Origin: CADCUY01 sp964242735
GTDB lineage: Bacteria; Actinomycetota; Actinomycetes; Actinomycetales; Quadrisphaeraceae
Direction of reading: 5' to 3'
Assembly (NCBI GenBank): GCA_964242735.1
Contig: CAXTAK010000016.1
Location: 1-64,000, forward strand
DNA length: 64,000 nt
Made by a program: the position numbers and the translations under genes. Of this stretch, positions 42,493-51,533 are shown piece by piece. The notes beneath the pieces are model-generated. The model was given only the letters and a program-made list of their open reading frames with translations, did not search any database and was not told the DNA's origin. Position 1 is the stretch's first letter. Each line of letters opens with the position of its first letter.

Positions 42493-43248
42493 GTGCTGGT
42501 GGGGTTCATCGGGTCGGGGAACATGGCGCGGGCGCTCGCCGCGGGGTGGGGCGACCCGTTCCTGTGCACCGACGCCGGCTCCGGGCGCGCCGCGGTGCTG
42601 GCCGCTGACCTGGGGGGCGAGGCGCTGGGCACCAACGCCGAGCTCGCCGCCCGCGCCGACCTCGTGGTGCTGGCCCACAAGCCCGCCGCCCTCGACGCCG
42701 TCGCTGCCACCCTGCGCGGCACCCGGCCCCGCGCCGTGGTCTCGGTGCTGGCGCGCACCACCGCGGCGCAGGTGCGCGCCGCGCACCCCGGTGCGCCGGT
42801 GGTGCGCATCGAGCCCAGCACCCTGGTCGAGGTGCGCCGCGGCGCACTCGTGATGGCCGCCCCCGACCCCGGCACCGACGCCGACCTCGTCGCGCGGGTG
42901 CGGGCGCTGTTCGCCCGCCTCGGTCAGGTCGTGGAGGTGCCCGAGGCGCTCGTGGGCGTCGCCAGCGGGGTGTGCGGCGTCGGACCCGCCTACTGGGCGC
43001 TGCTGGTCGAGGCGCAGGTGGACGCCGCGGTGCGCCGCGGCCTGTCCCCCGCGCAGGCCTCGCTGCTGGTCACGGCCACGATGGGCGGGGCCGCGGAGCT
43101 CATCGAGGCGCGCGGGTACGACACCCTCGCGGTGCGCCGCGCCGTCACCTCCCCCGGAGGGGTCACCGCCCGGGGGCTGGCCGCGCTCGAGGCGGGCGGG
43201 GTGCGCGCCGCGCTGGCCAGCGCGATGGACGCCGTCGTCGACGGCTGA
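42493..43248 (+). CDS. Pyrroline-5-carboxylate reductase-like protein
   Basis: A 251-residue ProC-family protein. The N-terminal Rossmann fold begins VGFIGSGNMARALAAGW, with LVVLAHKPAALDAVAA next. The C-terminal helical domain shows GVCGVGPAYWALLVEAQVDAAVRRGLSP and the hallmark AVTSPGGVTARGLAALEAGG. ProC reduces pyrroline-5-carboxylate to proline with NAD(P)H. The VSVLARTTAAQV region departs from typical housekeeping ProC, so it may be a paralogue. It starts at GTG 42493 next to a leaderless promoter. Confidence 0.88.
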   Translation: MLVGFIGSGNMARALAAGWGDPFLCTDAGSGRAAVLAADLGGEALGTNAELAARADLVVLAHKPAALDAVAATLRGTRPRAVVSVLARTTAAQVRAAHPGAPVVRIEPSTLVEVRRGALVMAAPDPGTDADLVARVRALFARLGQVVEVPEALVGVASGVCGVGPAYWALLVEAQVDAAVRRGLSPAQASLLVTATMGGAAELIEARGYDTLAVRRAVTSPGGVTARGLAALEAGGVRAALASAMDAVVDG

Positions 43249-43359
43249 TCACCGTCTGCGCAGGTCAGCCTGCCGTGTGACACTGTGCCGGCACGAGCCC
43301 GTGCGCTGCGCGACACCCGGCCCCGGTGGCGCTCGATCCGACCTCGCCCCGGAGAGCCT

Positions 43360-44487
43360 GTGACCCTCGACGTCTCGCTGCCCGCCCCTCCTGCCACCGA
43401 GGACGCCGTGCGTCCCGCCCGCACCGGCCGTCCCGTCCGCCGCGCCGAGCGCGGCGCCTCGGAGTTCGCCGAGCTGTCCCAGCGGATCCAGGCCATGGGG
43501 CTGCTGGAGCGCCGCCAGGGCTACTACTGGCGCAAGATCACCGGGGTGGTGCTGGCGCTGGCCGCCGCGTGGGTCGGTTTCAGCCTGCTGGGAGACTCCT
43601 GGTACCAGCTCCTGATCGCCGCGGCGCTGGCCGTCATCGCCACGCAGATCGCCTTCCTCGGGCACGAGGCCGCGCACCGGCAGATGTTCACGTCCGCGAG
43701 GTGGAACGAGTGGACGACCCTGGTGCTCACCGGCCTGCTCAGCGGGATGAGCTCGCAGTGGTGGCAGCGCAAGCACACCAAGCACCACTCCGCCCCCAAC
43801 CAGCTCGGCAGGGACACCGACATCGAGTCCGGCGTCCTCGCCTTCCACCCCGCGGCGGCGAAGCGCCGCGGGGCTGTGGGCCGGTTCTTCGCCGAGCGCC
43901 AGGGGTGGTTCTTCTTCCCCCTGCTGCTCCTCGAGGGCGTGAACCTGCACGTGCAGGGCCTCGTCCTGCTGTGCAGCAAGGGTGAGGTGAAGCGCCGCTG
44001 GGTGGAGCTGTCGTTCATCACCGTGCGACTGGCCGGGTACCTCGCGGCCATCGTCATCGTGCTGCCGCCCGGCAAGGCCGCCGCCTTCCTCGGCGTGCAG
44101 CTGGGCCTGTTCGGGCTGTACATGGGGTGCTCCTTCGCCCCGAACCACAAGGGCATGCCGCTGGTCCCCGAGAACCTCAAGGTCGACTTCCTGCGTCGTC
44201 AGGTGCTCATGTCGCGCAACATCAGTGGTGGGCGCCCCATGACGTGGCTGCTCGGCGGTCTGAACCACCAGATCGAGCACCACCTGTTCCCGAACATGCC
44301 CCGCCCGAACCTGCGGCGCGCCCGCACCGTGGTGAAGGCCTTCTGCGCGGAGCGGGGCGTCACCTACACCGAGACGGGCCTGCTCACCTCGTACGGCATC
44401 GTCGTGCGGTACCTGAACCAGGTCGGTCTCAGCGCCCGCGACCCGTTCCAGTGCCCGCTCGTGGCCACGTACCGGCCCCGCGGCTGA
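43360..44487 (+). CDS. Membrane fatty-acid desaturase
   Basis: A 375-residue di-iron desaturase. Three histidine boxes are intact: H102EAAH, H139TKHH and H303QIEHH. Four hydrophobic segments lie around residues 62-78, 83-100, 183-203 and 220-258. The HxxHH spacing of the last box and LFPNMPRPNL match acyl-lipid/linoleoyl-type front-end desaturases. It introduces a double bond in membrane fatty acids using O2 and an electron donor not seen here. GTG 43360 follows CGGAGAG. The neighbour downstream is a convergent relic. Confidence 0.92.
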   Translation: MTLDVSLPAPPATEDAVRPARTGRPVRRAERGASEFAELSQRIQAMGLLERRQGYYWRKITGVVLALAAAWVGFSLLGDSWYQLLIAAALAVIATQIAFLGHEAAHRQMFTSARWNEWTTLVLTGLLSGMSSQWWQRKHTKHHSAPNQLGRDTDIESGVLAFHPAAAKRRGAVGRFFAERQGWFFFPLLLLEGVNLHVQGLVLLCSKGEVKRRWVELSFITVRLAGYLAAIVIVLPPGKAAAFLGVQLGLFGLYMGCSFAPNHKGMPLVPENLKVDFLRRQVLMSRNISGGRPMTWLLGGLNHQIEHHLFPNMPRPNLRRARTVVKAFCAERGVTYTETGLLTSYGIVVRYLNQVGLSARDPFQCPLVATYRPRG

Positions 44488-44504
44488 GGCTCGCTCGCGC
44501 CCCT

Positions 44505-44804
44505 CAGGCGCCGCGGTGCAGCCGCACCGGGTCGCCCGGCCTTGCAGGAACCGCTCCACGACGCGGGGCTCGATCCAGCGGGACAGCGCCTCCCCGAGGC
44601 GGGTCGACGCCAGGTGCCCGTGGTCCAGGGCCCCGTTCGCGACGACGAGGTGGTCGACGTCGCGGCGGCTCAGCTGCCCGTCGACGCCGCGCACCCCCCC
44701 ACGTCGCGGCACTCCTCGACCACGGTGACGTCAGACCCGGCCTCCCGCAGCACCTCCGCGGTGACCGCGCCCGCGAACCCGGCCCCGATGCCGGCGACGT
44801 CCAC
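44505..44804 (-). pseudogene. FAD/NAD-binding protein remnant (UDP-galactopyranose-mutase-like start)
   Basis: A GTG at 44804 with GAGGAGGAGCG starts VDVAGIGAGFAGAVTAEVLREAGSDVTVVEE, the beta-alpha-beta nucleotide fold with a sequence close to the start of UDP-galactopyranose mutases. After about 38 residues the frame is lost. A different frame then gives VDHLVVANGALDHGHLASTRL and IEPRVVERFLQG, which I cannot place. Only about 300 bases remain of what would normally be over 1 kb, so the gene is non-functional. Confidence 0.6.
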
Positions 44805-44881
44805 AGCGCTCCTCCTCGATCGTGCGCACCGGCGCCGGTGCGACAGCCGCGGCGACGCAGCGCCCCGCGAGCCACCGAGGA

Positions 44882-46177
44882 TCACGGGTCCAGTGGTCGG
44901 GCGCGCGGTGGTCGCGGGATCGCCAGCGCCGCGAGCAGGCCCGCGCCGAGCACCGCGGTGCTGACGCCGAAGGCGGCCTGGTAGCTGACGGCGTCGGTCA
45001 GCGCCCCGGCCACCAGGGGGCCGACGATGGCGCCGAGGTCGGAGGCCATCTGGAACACCGCCACCACCCTCCCGCTGCGGGCGGGGGAGACGTCGGCGAC
45101 GACGGAGGCGGGCACGCTCGCCAGCAGGGAGGCGGCGAGCCCGACGACGGCCATCGAGACCAGGAAGGCCCCCACCGCGGGTGGGGCGACCAGCAGGGCC
45201 AGGGCCCCGGTGGCCAGGGCGGAGCCGAGCACCAGGGACGGGCGGCGACCCCACGTGTCGGCGAGGCGCCCCGCGCGCAGCAGACCCAGGGCCTGGGCGA
45301 GCGACCCGGCGAGCAGGCCCGCGCCGGCCCACGCAGCGCTGCGCCCCAGCCCCTCGACGACGTACAGGGGCACCAGGGAGTTGCGCACCCCGAACAGCAC
45401 CCACCCGACGCCGAAGTTCGCGACCAGCGCGGCGAGGTACGCCCGCGAGCGCAGCGCCGCGCGCAGGCCCCCGGCGACGTCCGGCTGCCCACCGGTCCCG
45501 ACGGGTGCGGCGTCCGGCCCCGCGGCACGCGGTTCCACGGCGGTGGCCCCGGCGGGTACCGCACCCGGTGCGGCTGCTGCGGGGACGGCGACGGCCGCGG
45601 GGCGCAGCGTCACCAGGGCCACCGCGCCGGCGACCAGCAGGGTCACCGCGTAGACCACGAAGGGCAGGCGGGGGGAGGCCGCGGTGAGGAACCCCCCGAT
45701 CGCCGGTCCGGCGATGCCGCCGAGGATGAAGCCCCCCTGGTAGCGCGCCGCCGCCCGCCCCCGGTGGGTGGGCGGAGCCACCCGCAGCAGCAGGGACAGG
45801 GCCGCGATGGTGAACATCGCGCTGCCCAGGCCACCGGCGGCGCGCAGCACCACGAACACCGGGAAGGTGGCCGCGTAGGCGGACGCCCCGGTGGTCACCG
45901 CGACGATCACCAGCCCGACGGTCAGCACCACCCGCTCCCCGGCGCGCTCCACCAGGGACCCGCCGGCGAACGCGGAGACGAAGCGCAGGAACGCGAAGGC
46001 GCTGACCGCCAGGCCGACCGCGGTGGTGCCCACCCCGTAGGAGCGGGCGAACAGGGGGATGGCCGGGGCCACGATGCCGAAGCCCAGGGCCACGACGAAG
46101 GCGACGACGGCGAGCACGTCGACCTCGCGCGGCAGGACACGACCGCCCCCGCCGCGCACGGGCGGTGATGCTGTCAC
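44882..46177 (-). CDS. MFS transporter
   Basis: About 431 residues with twelve helices, beginning REVDVLAVVAFVVALGFGIVAPAIPLFA. The motif-A-like loop appears as GGSLVERAGERVVLTVG and in the second half as GRLADTWGRRPSLVLG. A Pro/Ala-rich loop of about 45 residues separates the halves. It resembles the TetA/drug-efflux branch. The frame is open further upstream; GTG 46177 is chosen because it precedes the first helix by a normal distance. It is divergent from the small membrane protein at 46236. Substrate unknown. Confidence 0.87.
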   Translation of the reverse strand: MTASPPVRGGGGRVLPREVDVLAVVAFVVALGFGIVAPAIPLFARSYGVGTTAVGLAVSAFAFLRFVSAFAGGSLVERAGERVVLTVGLVIVAVTTGASAYAATFPVFVVLRAAGGLGSAMFTIAALSLLLRVAPPTHRGRAAARYQGGFILGGIAGPAIGGFLTAASPRLPFVVYAVTLLVAGAVALVTLRPAAVAVPAAAAPGAVPAGATAVEPRAAGPDAAPVGTGGQPDVAGGLRAALRSRAYLAALVANFGVGWVLFGVRNSLVPLYVVEGLGRSAAWAGAGLLAGSLAQALGLLRAGRLADTWGRRPSLVLGSALATGALALLVAPPAVGAFLVSMAVVGLAASLLASVPASVVADVSPARSGRVVAVFQMASDLGAIVGPLVAGALTDAVSYQAAFGVSTAVLGAGLLAALAIPRPPRARPLDP

Positions 46178-46235
46178 ACGCCCCCGGGCGCGGGCGGCGG
46201 CATGATGGGCGCATGGGACGTCACGGGAGTCGAAC

Positions 46236-46430
46236 GTGCGGGGGATGACCGTGGCCGGCGCGGTGCTGGTGGCGCTGGGGGTGCTGTTCACCCTGCAGGG
46301 CCTCGGCCTGGTCGGGGGGAGCGCGATGACCGGGAGCACCACCTGGGTCGTCCTGGGGCCGGTCATCGCCGCGGTGGGCGCCGTGCTCGTCGTCAGCTCG
46401 CGTCGGCGGGCGCGGGGCCCGCGCCGGTGA
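46236..46430 (+). CDS. Small two-helix membrane protein
   Basis: A 64-residue protein with two hydrophobic segments (VAGAVLVALGVLFTLQGLGLV and WVVLGPVIAAVGAVLVV) and a basic tail RRRARGPRR. It is a common actinobacterial small membrane protein type with no known function. GTG 46236 (or ATG 46245) is possible. Its stop overlaps the start of the following MFS gene (GTGA), so they are probably co-translated. Confidence 0.75.
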   Translation: MRGMTVAGAVLVALGVLFTLQGLGLVGGSAMTGSTTWVVLGPVIAAVGAVLVVSSRRRARGPRR

Positions 46431-47680
46431 GCCGCGACGCGCTCGGGGCACCGCCCGAGCGCGCCGACGTGGCCGGGCGCCGCGAGGTCGAGGACCGGAG
46501 CCGTGCCGCGAAGGTCGCCGTCTCCCTCGTCTTCGCCACCAGCGGGCTGTCCCTGTCGTCGTGGTTCGCGCGCGTGCCGGAGATCCAGCAGCTGCTCGAC
46601 CTGACACCGGGGCAGCTGGGCCTGCTGCTGCTGTGCCTGTCGCTGGGCTCCGTCACCGCCCTGCCGCTGGCCGGCGTCGTGGTGCGCCGCCTGGGCACGG
46701 CCCGCACCGTCGCCCTCGGGTGCCTCGCCGTCGCGGCGGGTGTGGCCCTCGCCGGCCTCGGGGCGCAGGTGCTGGCCCTCGCCGTGCTGACGGGAGCCGC
46801 CCTAGTGGCCGTCGGGGCGGCGATGGGGTGCTGGGACGTGGCGATGAACGTCGAGGGCGCCGCCGTCGAGCGGCGGCTCGGGCGCACCATCCTGCCCCGC
46901 TTCCACGCCGCGTGGAGCATCGGCACGGTGGTGGGTGCGCTGGTCGCCTTCGGCGCCTCGGCGGTGGGCGTCCCGGTGGCCGTGCACCTCGGGGTCGTCG
47001 CCGTGGTCGTGGCCGCGGTGACCACCGCCGCCACCACCCGCTTCCTGCCCGTGGCCCCGGACTCCGTGAGCGCCGCCGCCGAGCACGGCGGGGCCCTGCT
47101 CGCGTGGCGGGAGCCCCGCACCCTGCTGCTCGGCCTGCTGGTGCTGTGCGCCGCGTTCACCGAGGGCGTCGCCAACGACTGGCTCGCCATCGGCCTGCGC
47201 GACGGGTACGGCACCACCGCGGCGGTGGGGGTGCTGGGCTTCGCCTTCTTCGTCACCGCCATGACGGTCGGGCGGCTGGTGATCGGGCCCGTGCTGGACC
47301 GCGTCGGCCGGGTCCCGGTGATCGTCACCAGCTTCGCGGCCGTGGTGGTCGGGGCGGTGGTCGTGGTCTTCAGCCCGGTGCTGTGGCTGGCGCTGGTCGG
47401 CACCGTGGTGTGGGGGCTCGGCGCCTCCGTCGGCTTCCCGCTGGGCATCTCCGCCGCCGCCGACGGCGGGAACTCCGAGGCCCGGGTCAGCGTGGTGGCC
47501 ACCCTCGGCTACACCGCCTTCCTCGCCGGGCCTCCGCTGCTCGGCGCTCTGGGAGACAGGGTCGGGGTGCACCCGGCGCTGCTGGTCGTCGCGGTCGTCA
47601 GCGTGCCCGGCATGCTGCTCGCCCGCAGCGCCCGGCCGCCGGAGGGCGCGAGCGCGGCACCGGGGGCGGCGGGGGCGTGA
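46427..47680 (+). CDS. MFS transporter
   Basis: A 417-residue twelve-helix protein. The conserved FATSGLSLSSWFARVPEIQQLLDLTPGQLGLLLL and MGCWDVAMNVEGAAVERRLGRTILPRFHAAWSIG are typical of a large actinobacterial MFS group related to fucose-permease-like and YbjJ-like exporters. GTG 46427 overlaps the stop of the small membrane protein and its own TGA overlaps the next GTG, making a three-gene operon 46236-48432. Substrate unknown. Confidence 0.9.
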   Translation: MSRDALGAPPERADVAGRREVEDRSRAAKVAVSLVFATSGLSLSSWFARVPEIQQLLDLTPGQLGLLLLCLSLGSVTALPLAGVVVRRLGTARTVALGCLAVAAGVALAGLGAQVLALAVLTGAALVAVGAAMGCWDVAMNVEGAAVERRLGRTILPRFHAAWSIGTVVGALVAFGASAVGVPVAVHLGVVAVVVAAVTTAATTRFLPVAPDSVSAAAEHGGALLAWREPRTLLLGLLVLCAAFTEGVANDWLAIGLRDGYGTTAAVGVLGFAFFVTAMTVGRLVIGPVLDRVGRVPVIVTSFAAVVVGAVVVVFSPVLWLALVGTVVWGLGASVGFPLGISAAADGGNSEARVSVVATLGYTAFLAGPPLLGALGDRVGVHPALLVVAVVSVPGMLLARSARPPEGASAAPGAAGA

Positions 47681-48432
47681 GGGCCGAGGACGTCGTGGAG
47701 GTGGCCCCGGGGGTCTTCCGGGTGGGGGGCGCGCTGGTCAACTGGTACCTGCTGCGCGACGGGGACGACCTGACCCTGGTCGATGCGGGGTACCCCGGGG
47801 ACGTGTCCGACGTGCTGGCCTCCATCGCCCTGGTGGGCCGCCGGCCCGAGGACGTGCGCGCCGTCCTGGTCACCCACGCCCACGCCGACCACCTCGGCGC
47901 GGTGCCCGCCCTGCACGCCGCCCACGGCACACCCGCCCACGCCGGTGGGCTCGACGCCGAGCGCGCCCGCAGCGGCTCCCTCCAGCAGGTGTCCACCCGC
48001 GCGGTCCTCGCCAGCGCCTGGCGCCCCGGCGTCGCACCGTGGGCCGTGCGCGCCCTGCGCCGCGGTGGCACGCGCGTGCCCGCCTCACCGCACGTGCAGC
48101 CGTTCCCCGCTCGAGGCCGCGGCGGGGCGCTCGACCTGCCCGGCGGGCCCGTGCCGGTGCCCACGCCGGGGCACACCGGGGGGCACACGGCGTTCCACCT
48201 GCCCCAGCACGGCGTCGTGCTCACGGGGGACGCGCTGGTCACCGGGCACCCCACGTCGCGGCGACGCGGCCCCCAGCTGCTCCCCACGATGTTCGACCAC
48301 GACCGGGACCAGGCCCGCCGGACCCTCGCGGTGCTGGGGGCGCTGGACGCCGACGTCGTCCTGCCCGGGCACGGCGACGTGGCCAGGGGCCCGGTCGCCG
48401 CGGCGGTGGCCCGGGCCCTGGCACGCGCGTGA
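47677..48432 (+). CDS. Metallo-beta-lactamase-fold hydrolase
   Basis: A 251-residue MBL-fold protein with the two-zinc site: THAHADHLG, then PTPGHTGGHTAFHLP, LTGDALV and the C-terminal LPGHGDV. The N-terminus (VVEVAPGVFRVGGALVNWYLLRDG) is typical of glyoxalase-II-like thioesterases and quorum-quenching lactonases. The substrate cannot be told. GTG 47677 overlaps the stop of the MFS gene, so transporter and hydrolase are co-translated, possibly for export and detoxification of the same class of compound. Confidence 0.88.
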   Translation: MRAEDVVEVAPGVFRVGGALVNWYLLRDGDDLTLVDAGYPGDVSDVLASIALVGRRPEDVRAVLVTHAHADHLGAVPALHAAHGTPAHAGGLDAERARSGSLQQVSTRAVLASAWRPGVAPWAVRALRRGGTRVPASPHVQPFPARGRGGALDLPGGPVPVPTPGHTGGHTAFHLPQHGVVLTGDALVTGHPTSRRRGPQLLPTMFDHDRDQARRTLAVLGALDADVVLPGHGDVARGPVAAAVARALARA

Positions 48433-48470
48433 GCGCCCCGGCGACCCGCAGCCCGAGCACTCCGTCCGCG

Positions 48471-48476
48471 TAGGGT
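48471..48476 (+). promoter_or_regulatory. Leaderless -10 element of the aldose-epimerase gene
   Basis: TAGGGT lies exactly 6 bases before GTG 48483 and no ribosome site is present, so transcription probably begins at the start codon. Confidence 0.6.
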
Positions 48477-48482
48477 CCTCAC

Positions 48483-49430
48483 GTGATCCACGACGACCCG
48501 TCCGGCGCTCAGCACGTCATCGCCGCCGGCCCGTACCGCGCCGTGGTCACGCAGGTGGGCGCCGCACTGCGCACCCTCACCCACGACGGGCGCGACCTCG
48601 TCGTCGGCTGGCCGGGCGGGGAGCCCCAGCGCCTGTACCGCGGTGCGGTCCTGGCGCCCTGGCCCAACCGCGTGCGGGACGGGCGGTACACCTGGCAGGG
48701 GCGCGAGCTGCAGCTGCCGCTGAGCGAACCGGACCGGCTCGCCGCCCTGCACGGGCTCGTGGTGTGGACCCCGTGGCAGCTCCTCGACGGCACCGGTGAC
48801 GGCACCGGCGGCGCGATCACCCTCGGCGCCCGCCTGTGGCCGCAGCAGGGGTACCCGCACACCCTGGACCTGCGAGCGACGTGCGCGCTGCACGCCGACG
48901 GCCCCGACGCGGGCCTGGGGTGGACGCTGACGGCCACGAACACCGGCAGCTCCCCGGCGCCCTACGGCGCCGGGATCCACCCGTACCTCGTCGCCGGGCC
49001 CGGCCGGGTCGACGACTGGACCCTGGAGCTGGACGCCGCCGAGGCCCTCGACGTCGACCCGCATCGGCTGCTGCCCGACCGCGCCGCCCCCACCACCTCA
49101 CCGGTGGCGGGCACCGACCTCGACCTGCGCTCCCCGCGCCCGCTCGCCGGCGTGGCGATCGACCACGCGTACACCGCCGTCGGCGCCCGCGCGGCGCGGC
49201 TGCGCACCGCTGACGGCTCCGGGGTGGAGATGACGTGGGGTGAGGGCCTGCCGTGGGTGCAGGTGCACACCGCCGACCGCCCCGACCCCGAGGACGACCG
49301 CGTCGGGGTGGCCCTGGAGCCGATGACCTGCCCGCCCGACGCGTTCGGCACGGGCGTCGGCGTCGTGACCCTGGCGCCGGGAGCCTCGCACTCCGCCACC
49401 TGGCGGATCGCGGCGCTGCCCCCGGCCTGA
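48483..49430 (+). CDS. Aldose 1-epimerase (mutarotase family)
   Basis: A 315-residue GalM-fold protein. Signatures are LVVGWPGGEPQRLYRGAVLAPWPNRVRDGRYTW, the catalytic-His region LAALHGLV, GAGIHPYLVAG with the second His, and the Glu near VGVALEPMTCPPDAF. It interconverts alpha and beta anomers of aldoses. It is probably transcribed as a leaderless mRNA and lies just upstream of the sugar-oxidation cluster, to which it may contribute. Confidence 0.9.
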   Translation: MIHDDPSGAQHVIAAGPYRAVVTQVGAALRTLTHDGRDLVVGWPGGEPQRLYRGAVLAPWPNRVRDGRYTWQGRELQLPLSEPDRLAALHGLVVWTPWQLLDGTGDGTGGAITLGARLWPQQGYPHTLDLRATCALHADGPDAGLGWTLTATNTGSSPAPYGAGIHPYLVAGPGRVDDWTLELDAAEALDVDPHRLLPDRAAPTTSPVAGTDLDLRSPRPLAGVAIDHAYTAVGARAARLRTADGSGVEMTWGEGLPWVQVHTADRPDPEDDRVGVALEPMTCPPDAFGTGVGVVTLAPGASHSATWRIAALPPA

Positions 49431-49501
49431 GCGCGCCCCGCGGGGCCATCCGTGGTGGCGGGACGGCGCGCGCAGGAGCGGCGGCGAGATCGCCGCGCCC
49501 C

Positions 49502-49507
49502 TATCCT
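49502..49507 (+). promoter_or_regulatory. Probable -10 box of the sugar-oxidation cluster
   Basis: TATCCT occurs about 95 bases before GTG 49603, which has its own GAGGAGAG ribosome site. It is the best promoter candidate for the four-gene cluster. No -35 box or operator is evident. Confidence 0.4.
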
Positions 49508-49602
49508 GCATGCTCCGCTGCCGGCCGCTCGCAGGGTCGCCGGGCTGGTGGCGGGCCGCAGCAGCCGTCCGCGGCCCTCGACCGCCCGATGAGGAGAGCC
49601 CC

Positions 49603-50394
49603 GTGCCGCCACCCCCGTCCCCGTCCGGGTCGTCAGCGCCGTCTGCGCCCACCGGGCTCTCGGTGCAGCTGTACACCGTCAGGGAGGCCGTGGCGCAGGA
49701 CCTGTCCGGCACCCTGTCGCGCATCGCGGGCATCGGCTTCACGCAGGTCGAGCCGTACTCCTTCACCTCCCTCGGCGAGGCGCTGCGCGAGGGCCTGGAC
49801 GACGCGGGGCTGAGCGCGCCCACGGCCCACCAGCACTTCCTCGGCGAGCCCGAGGCGCACCTCGAGACCGTGTTCGCCGCCGCAGCGGCCCTGCGCACCA
49901 CCACGGTGATCGACCCGTCCACCGCGCCCGAGCGCTGGCAGGACGTCAGCGGGGTCGAGCAGGTCGCCGACCAGCTCAACGCCGCCGCCGTCGTCGCCGC
50001 CCGGCACGGCGTGAGGGTGGGCTACCACAACCACGCCCACGAGCTGGCCAGCGTGCTGGGGGGCACCACGGCCCTGGAGGTCCTCGCCGCCGCGCTCGAC
50101 GACGCGGTGGTCCTGGAGGTGGACGCCTACTGGGCCGTGGTCGGGGGCCAGGACCCTGTCGCCCTGCTGGGCCGGCTGGGTGAGCGCGTGGCGGCACTGC
50201 ACGTCAAGGACGGGCCCGGCACCGCGGACACCGCCGACCAGGTGGCCGTGGGCGCCGGGAGCCTGCCGATCCCGGCGATCATCGCCGCGGCACCGCACGC
50301 GCTGCGGGTGGTCGAGCTCGACGACTCCCGGGGGGACCGCTTCACCGCCGTGGCCGACAGCTTCGCCTACCTCGCGCGACAGGCCCTGGCGTGA
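49603..50394 (+). CDS. Sugar phosphate isomerase/epimerase-type TIM-barrel protein
   Basis: A 263-residue xylose-isomerase-like TIM barrel: LSVQLYTVREAVAQDLSGTLSRIAGIGFTQVEPY, VGYHNHAHEL, VLEVDAYWAVVGGQDP and LHVKDGPG. These carry the expected metal-binding His, Asp and Glu residues. Relatives include inosose dehydratase IolE and sugar-acid isomerases. GTG 49603 follows GAGGAGAG. Its stop overlaps the start of the first Gfo/Idh/MocA gene, so they form one pathway, probably oxidation then isomerisation or dehydration of a sugar or polyol. Confidence 0.88.
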   Translation: MPPPPSPSGSSAPSAPTGLSVQLYTVREAVAQDLSGTLSRIAGIGFTQVEPYSFTSLGEALREGLDDAGLSAPTAHQHFLGEPEAHLETVFAAAAALRTTTVIDPSTAPERWQDVSGVEQVADQLNAAAVVAARHGVRVGYHNHAHELASVLGGTTALEVLAAALDDAVVLEVDAYWAVVGGQDPVALLGRLGERVAALHVKDGPGTADTADQVAVGAGSLPIPAIIAAAPHALRVVELDDSRGDRFTAVADSFAYLARQALA

Positions 50395-51533
50395 CTGCCG
50401 CCACCAGCACCGCCGGCCCCGGTGGCACGGTCGGGGTCGGCGTCATCGGCGCCGGGGTGATCAGCGCGCAGTACCTCGGCAACCTCACCGCCTTCCCCGA
50501 CCTCGACGTGCGCTGCGTCGCCGACCTCGACCAGGACCGCGCCCGCTCCCGGGCGCAGGAGTTCGGGGTGCCCGGCGCCGGCTCGGTCGCCGAGCTGCTC
50601 GCCGACGACGGCATCGAGGTCGTGGTGAACCTGACCGTCCCGCAGGTGCACGTCGAGGTCGCCCTGCAGGTGCTCGCAGCCGGCAAGCACGTGTGGAGCG
50701 AGAAGCCCTTCGCCCTCGACCGGGCGAGCGGGCAGCAGCTGCTGGCGGCCGCTCACGCTGCCGGCCTGCGGGTGGCGACCGCACCTGACACGTTCCTCGG
50801 CGCCGGCCTCCAGACCGCGCGCCGGCTGCTGGAGTCCGGGCGCATCGGGACGCCGCTGACGGCCCTGACCCTGCTGCAGGGCCCCGGCCCGGACGCCTGG
50901 CACCCCGACCCGGCCTTCCTGTTCGCCGAGGGTGCGGGGCCGCTGTTCGACCTCGGTCCCTACTACCTCACCGCGCTGGTGCAGCTCTTCGGCCCGCTGT
51001 CACGGGTCAGCGCCCAGGCCTCGAGGGCGAGGACCACGCGCACCGTCGGGTCCGGGCCGCGCGCGGGGCAGGTCTTCCCCGTCGAGGTCCCCACGCACGT
51101 CGCCGCCCTGTACGAGTTCGAGAGCGGCCGGAGCGCGCAGTCCCTGTTCAGCGTCGACTCCGCGCTGCGGCGCACCCAGTTCGAGGTGACCGGCACCGAC
51201 GGCACCCTGGTGGTGCCCGACCCCAACACCTTCACCGGTGACGTGCTCGTCCACGACGGCGGCGCCGAGCCCGCGCGCGTCCCCGCGGTCGGCGCGACGT
51301 CCACCCGCGGCACCGGGGTGCTGGAGCTGGCCCGCGCGATCCGCGCCGGTCGGCCCGAGCGGGCCTCGGGGGAGCTGGCCCTGCACGTGCTGGACGCGAT
51401 GGTCTCCACCGCCGAGGCCGCGGAGGGCGGCGCCCCGGTGGAGATCACCAGCACCGTGGACGTCGCCCCCGCGCTGCCCGAGGACTGGGACCCCACGGCC
51501 GCCACGCTGGCCGGCTCGAGGGGCGCGGGGTGA
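50391..51533 (+). CDS. Gfo/Idh/MocA-family oxidoreductase 1
   Basis: A 380-residue NAD(P)-dependent dehydrogenase. The Rossmann start is VGVGVIGAGVISAQYLGNL, followed by VVVNLTVPQVHVEVALQVLAAGKHVWSEKPFA with the catalytic Lys in EKP, and FAEGAGPLFDLGPYYLTALV in the C-terminal sheet domain. The family oxidises sugars, inositols and their phosphates. GTG 50391 overlaps the previous stop and the TGA overlaps the next GTG (51530), a tight operon. Confidence 0.9.
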   Translation: MTAATSTAGPGGTVGVGVIGAGVISAQYLGNLTAFPDLDVRCVADLDQDRARSRAQEFGVPGAGSVAELLADDGIEVVVNLTVPQVHVEVALQVLAAGKHVWSEKPFALDRASGQQLLAAAHAAGLRVATAPDTFLGAGLQTARRLLESGRIGTPLTALTLLQGPGPDAWHPDPAFLFAEGAGPLFDLGPYYLTALVQLFGPLSRVSAQASRARTTRTVGSGPRAGQVFPVEVPTHVAALYEFESGRSAQSLFSVDSALRRTQFEVTGTDGTLVVPDPNTFTGDVLVHDGGAEPARVPAVGATSTRGTGVLELARAIRAGRPERASGELALHVLDAMVSTAEAAEGGAPVEITSTVDVAPALPEDWDPTAATLAGSRGAG

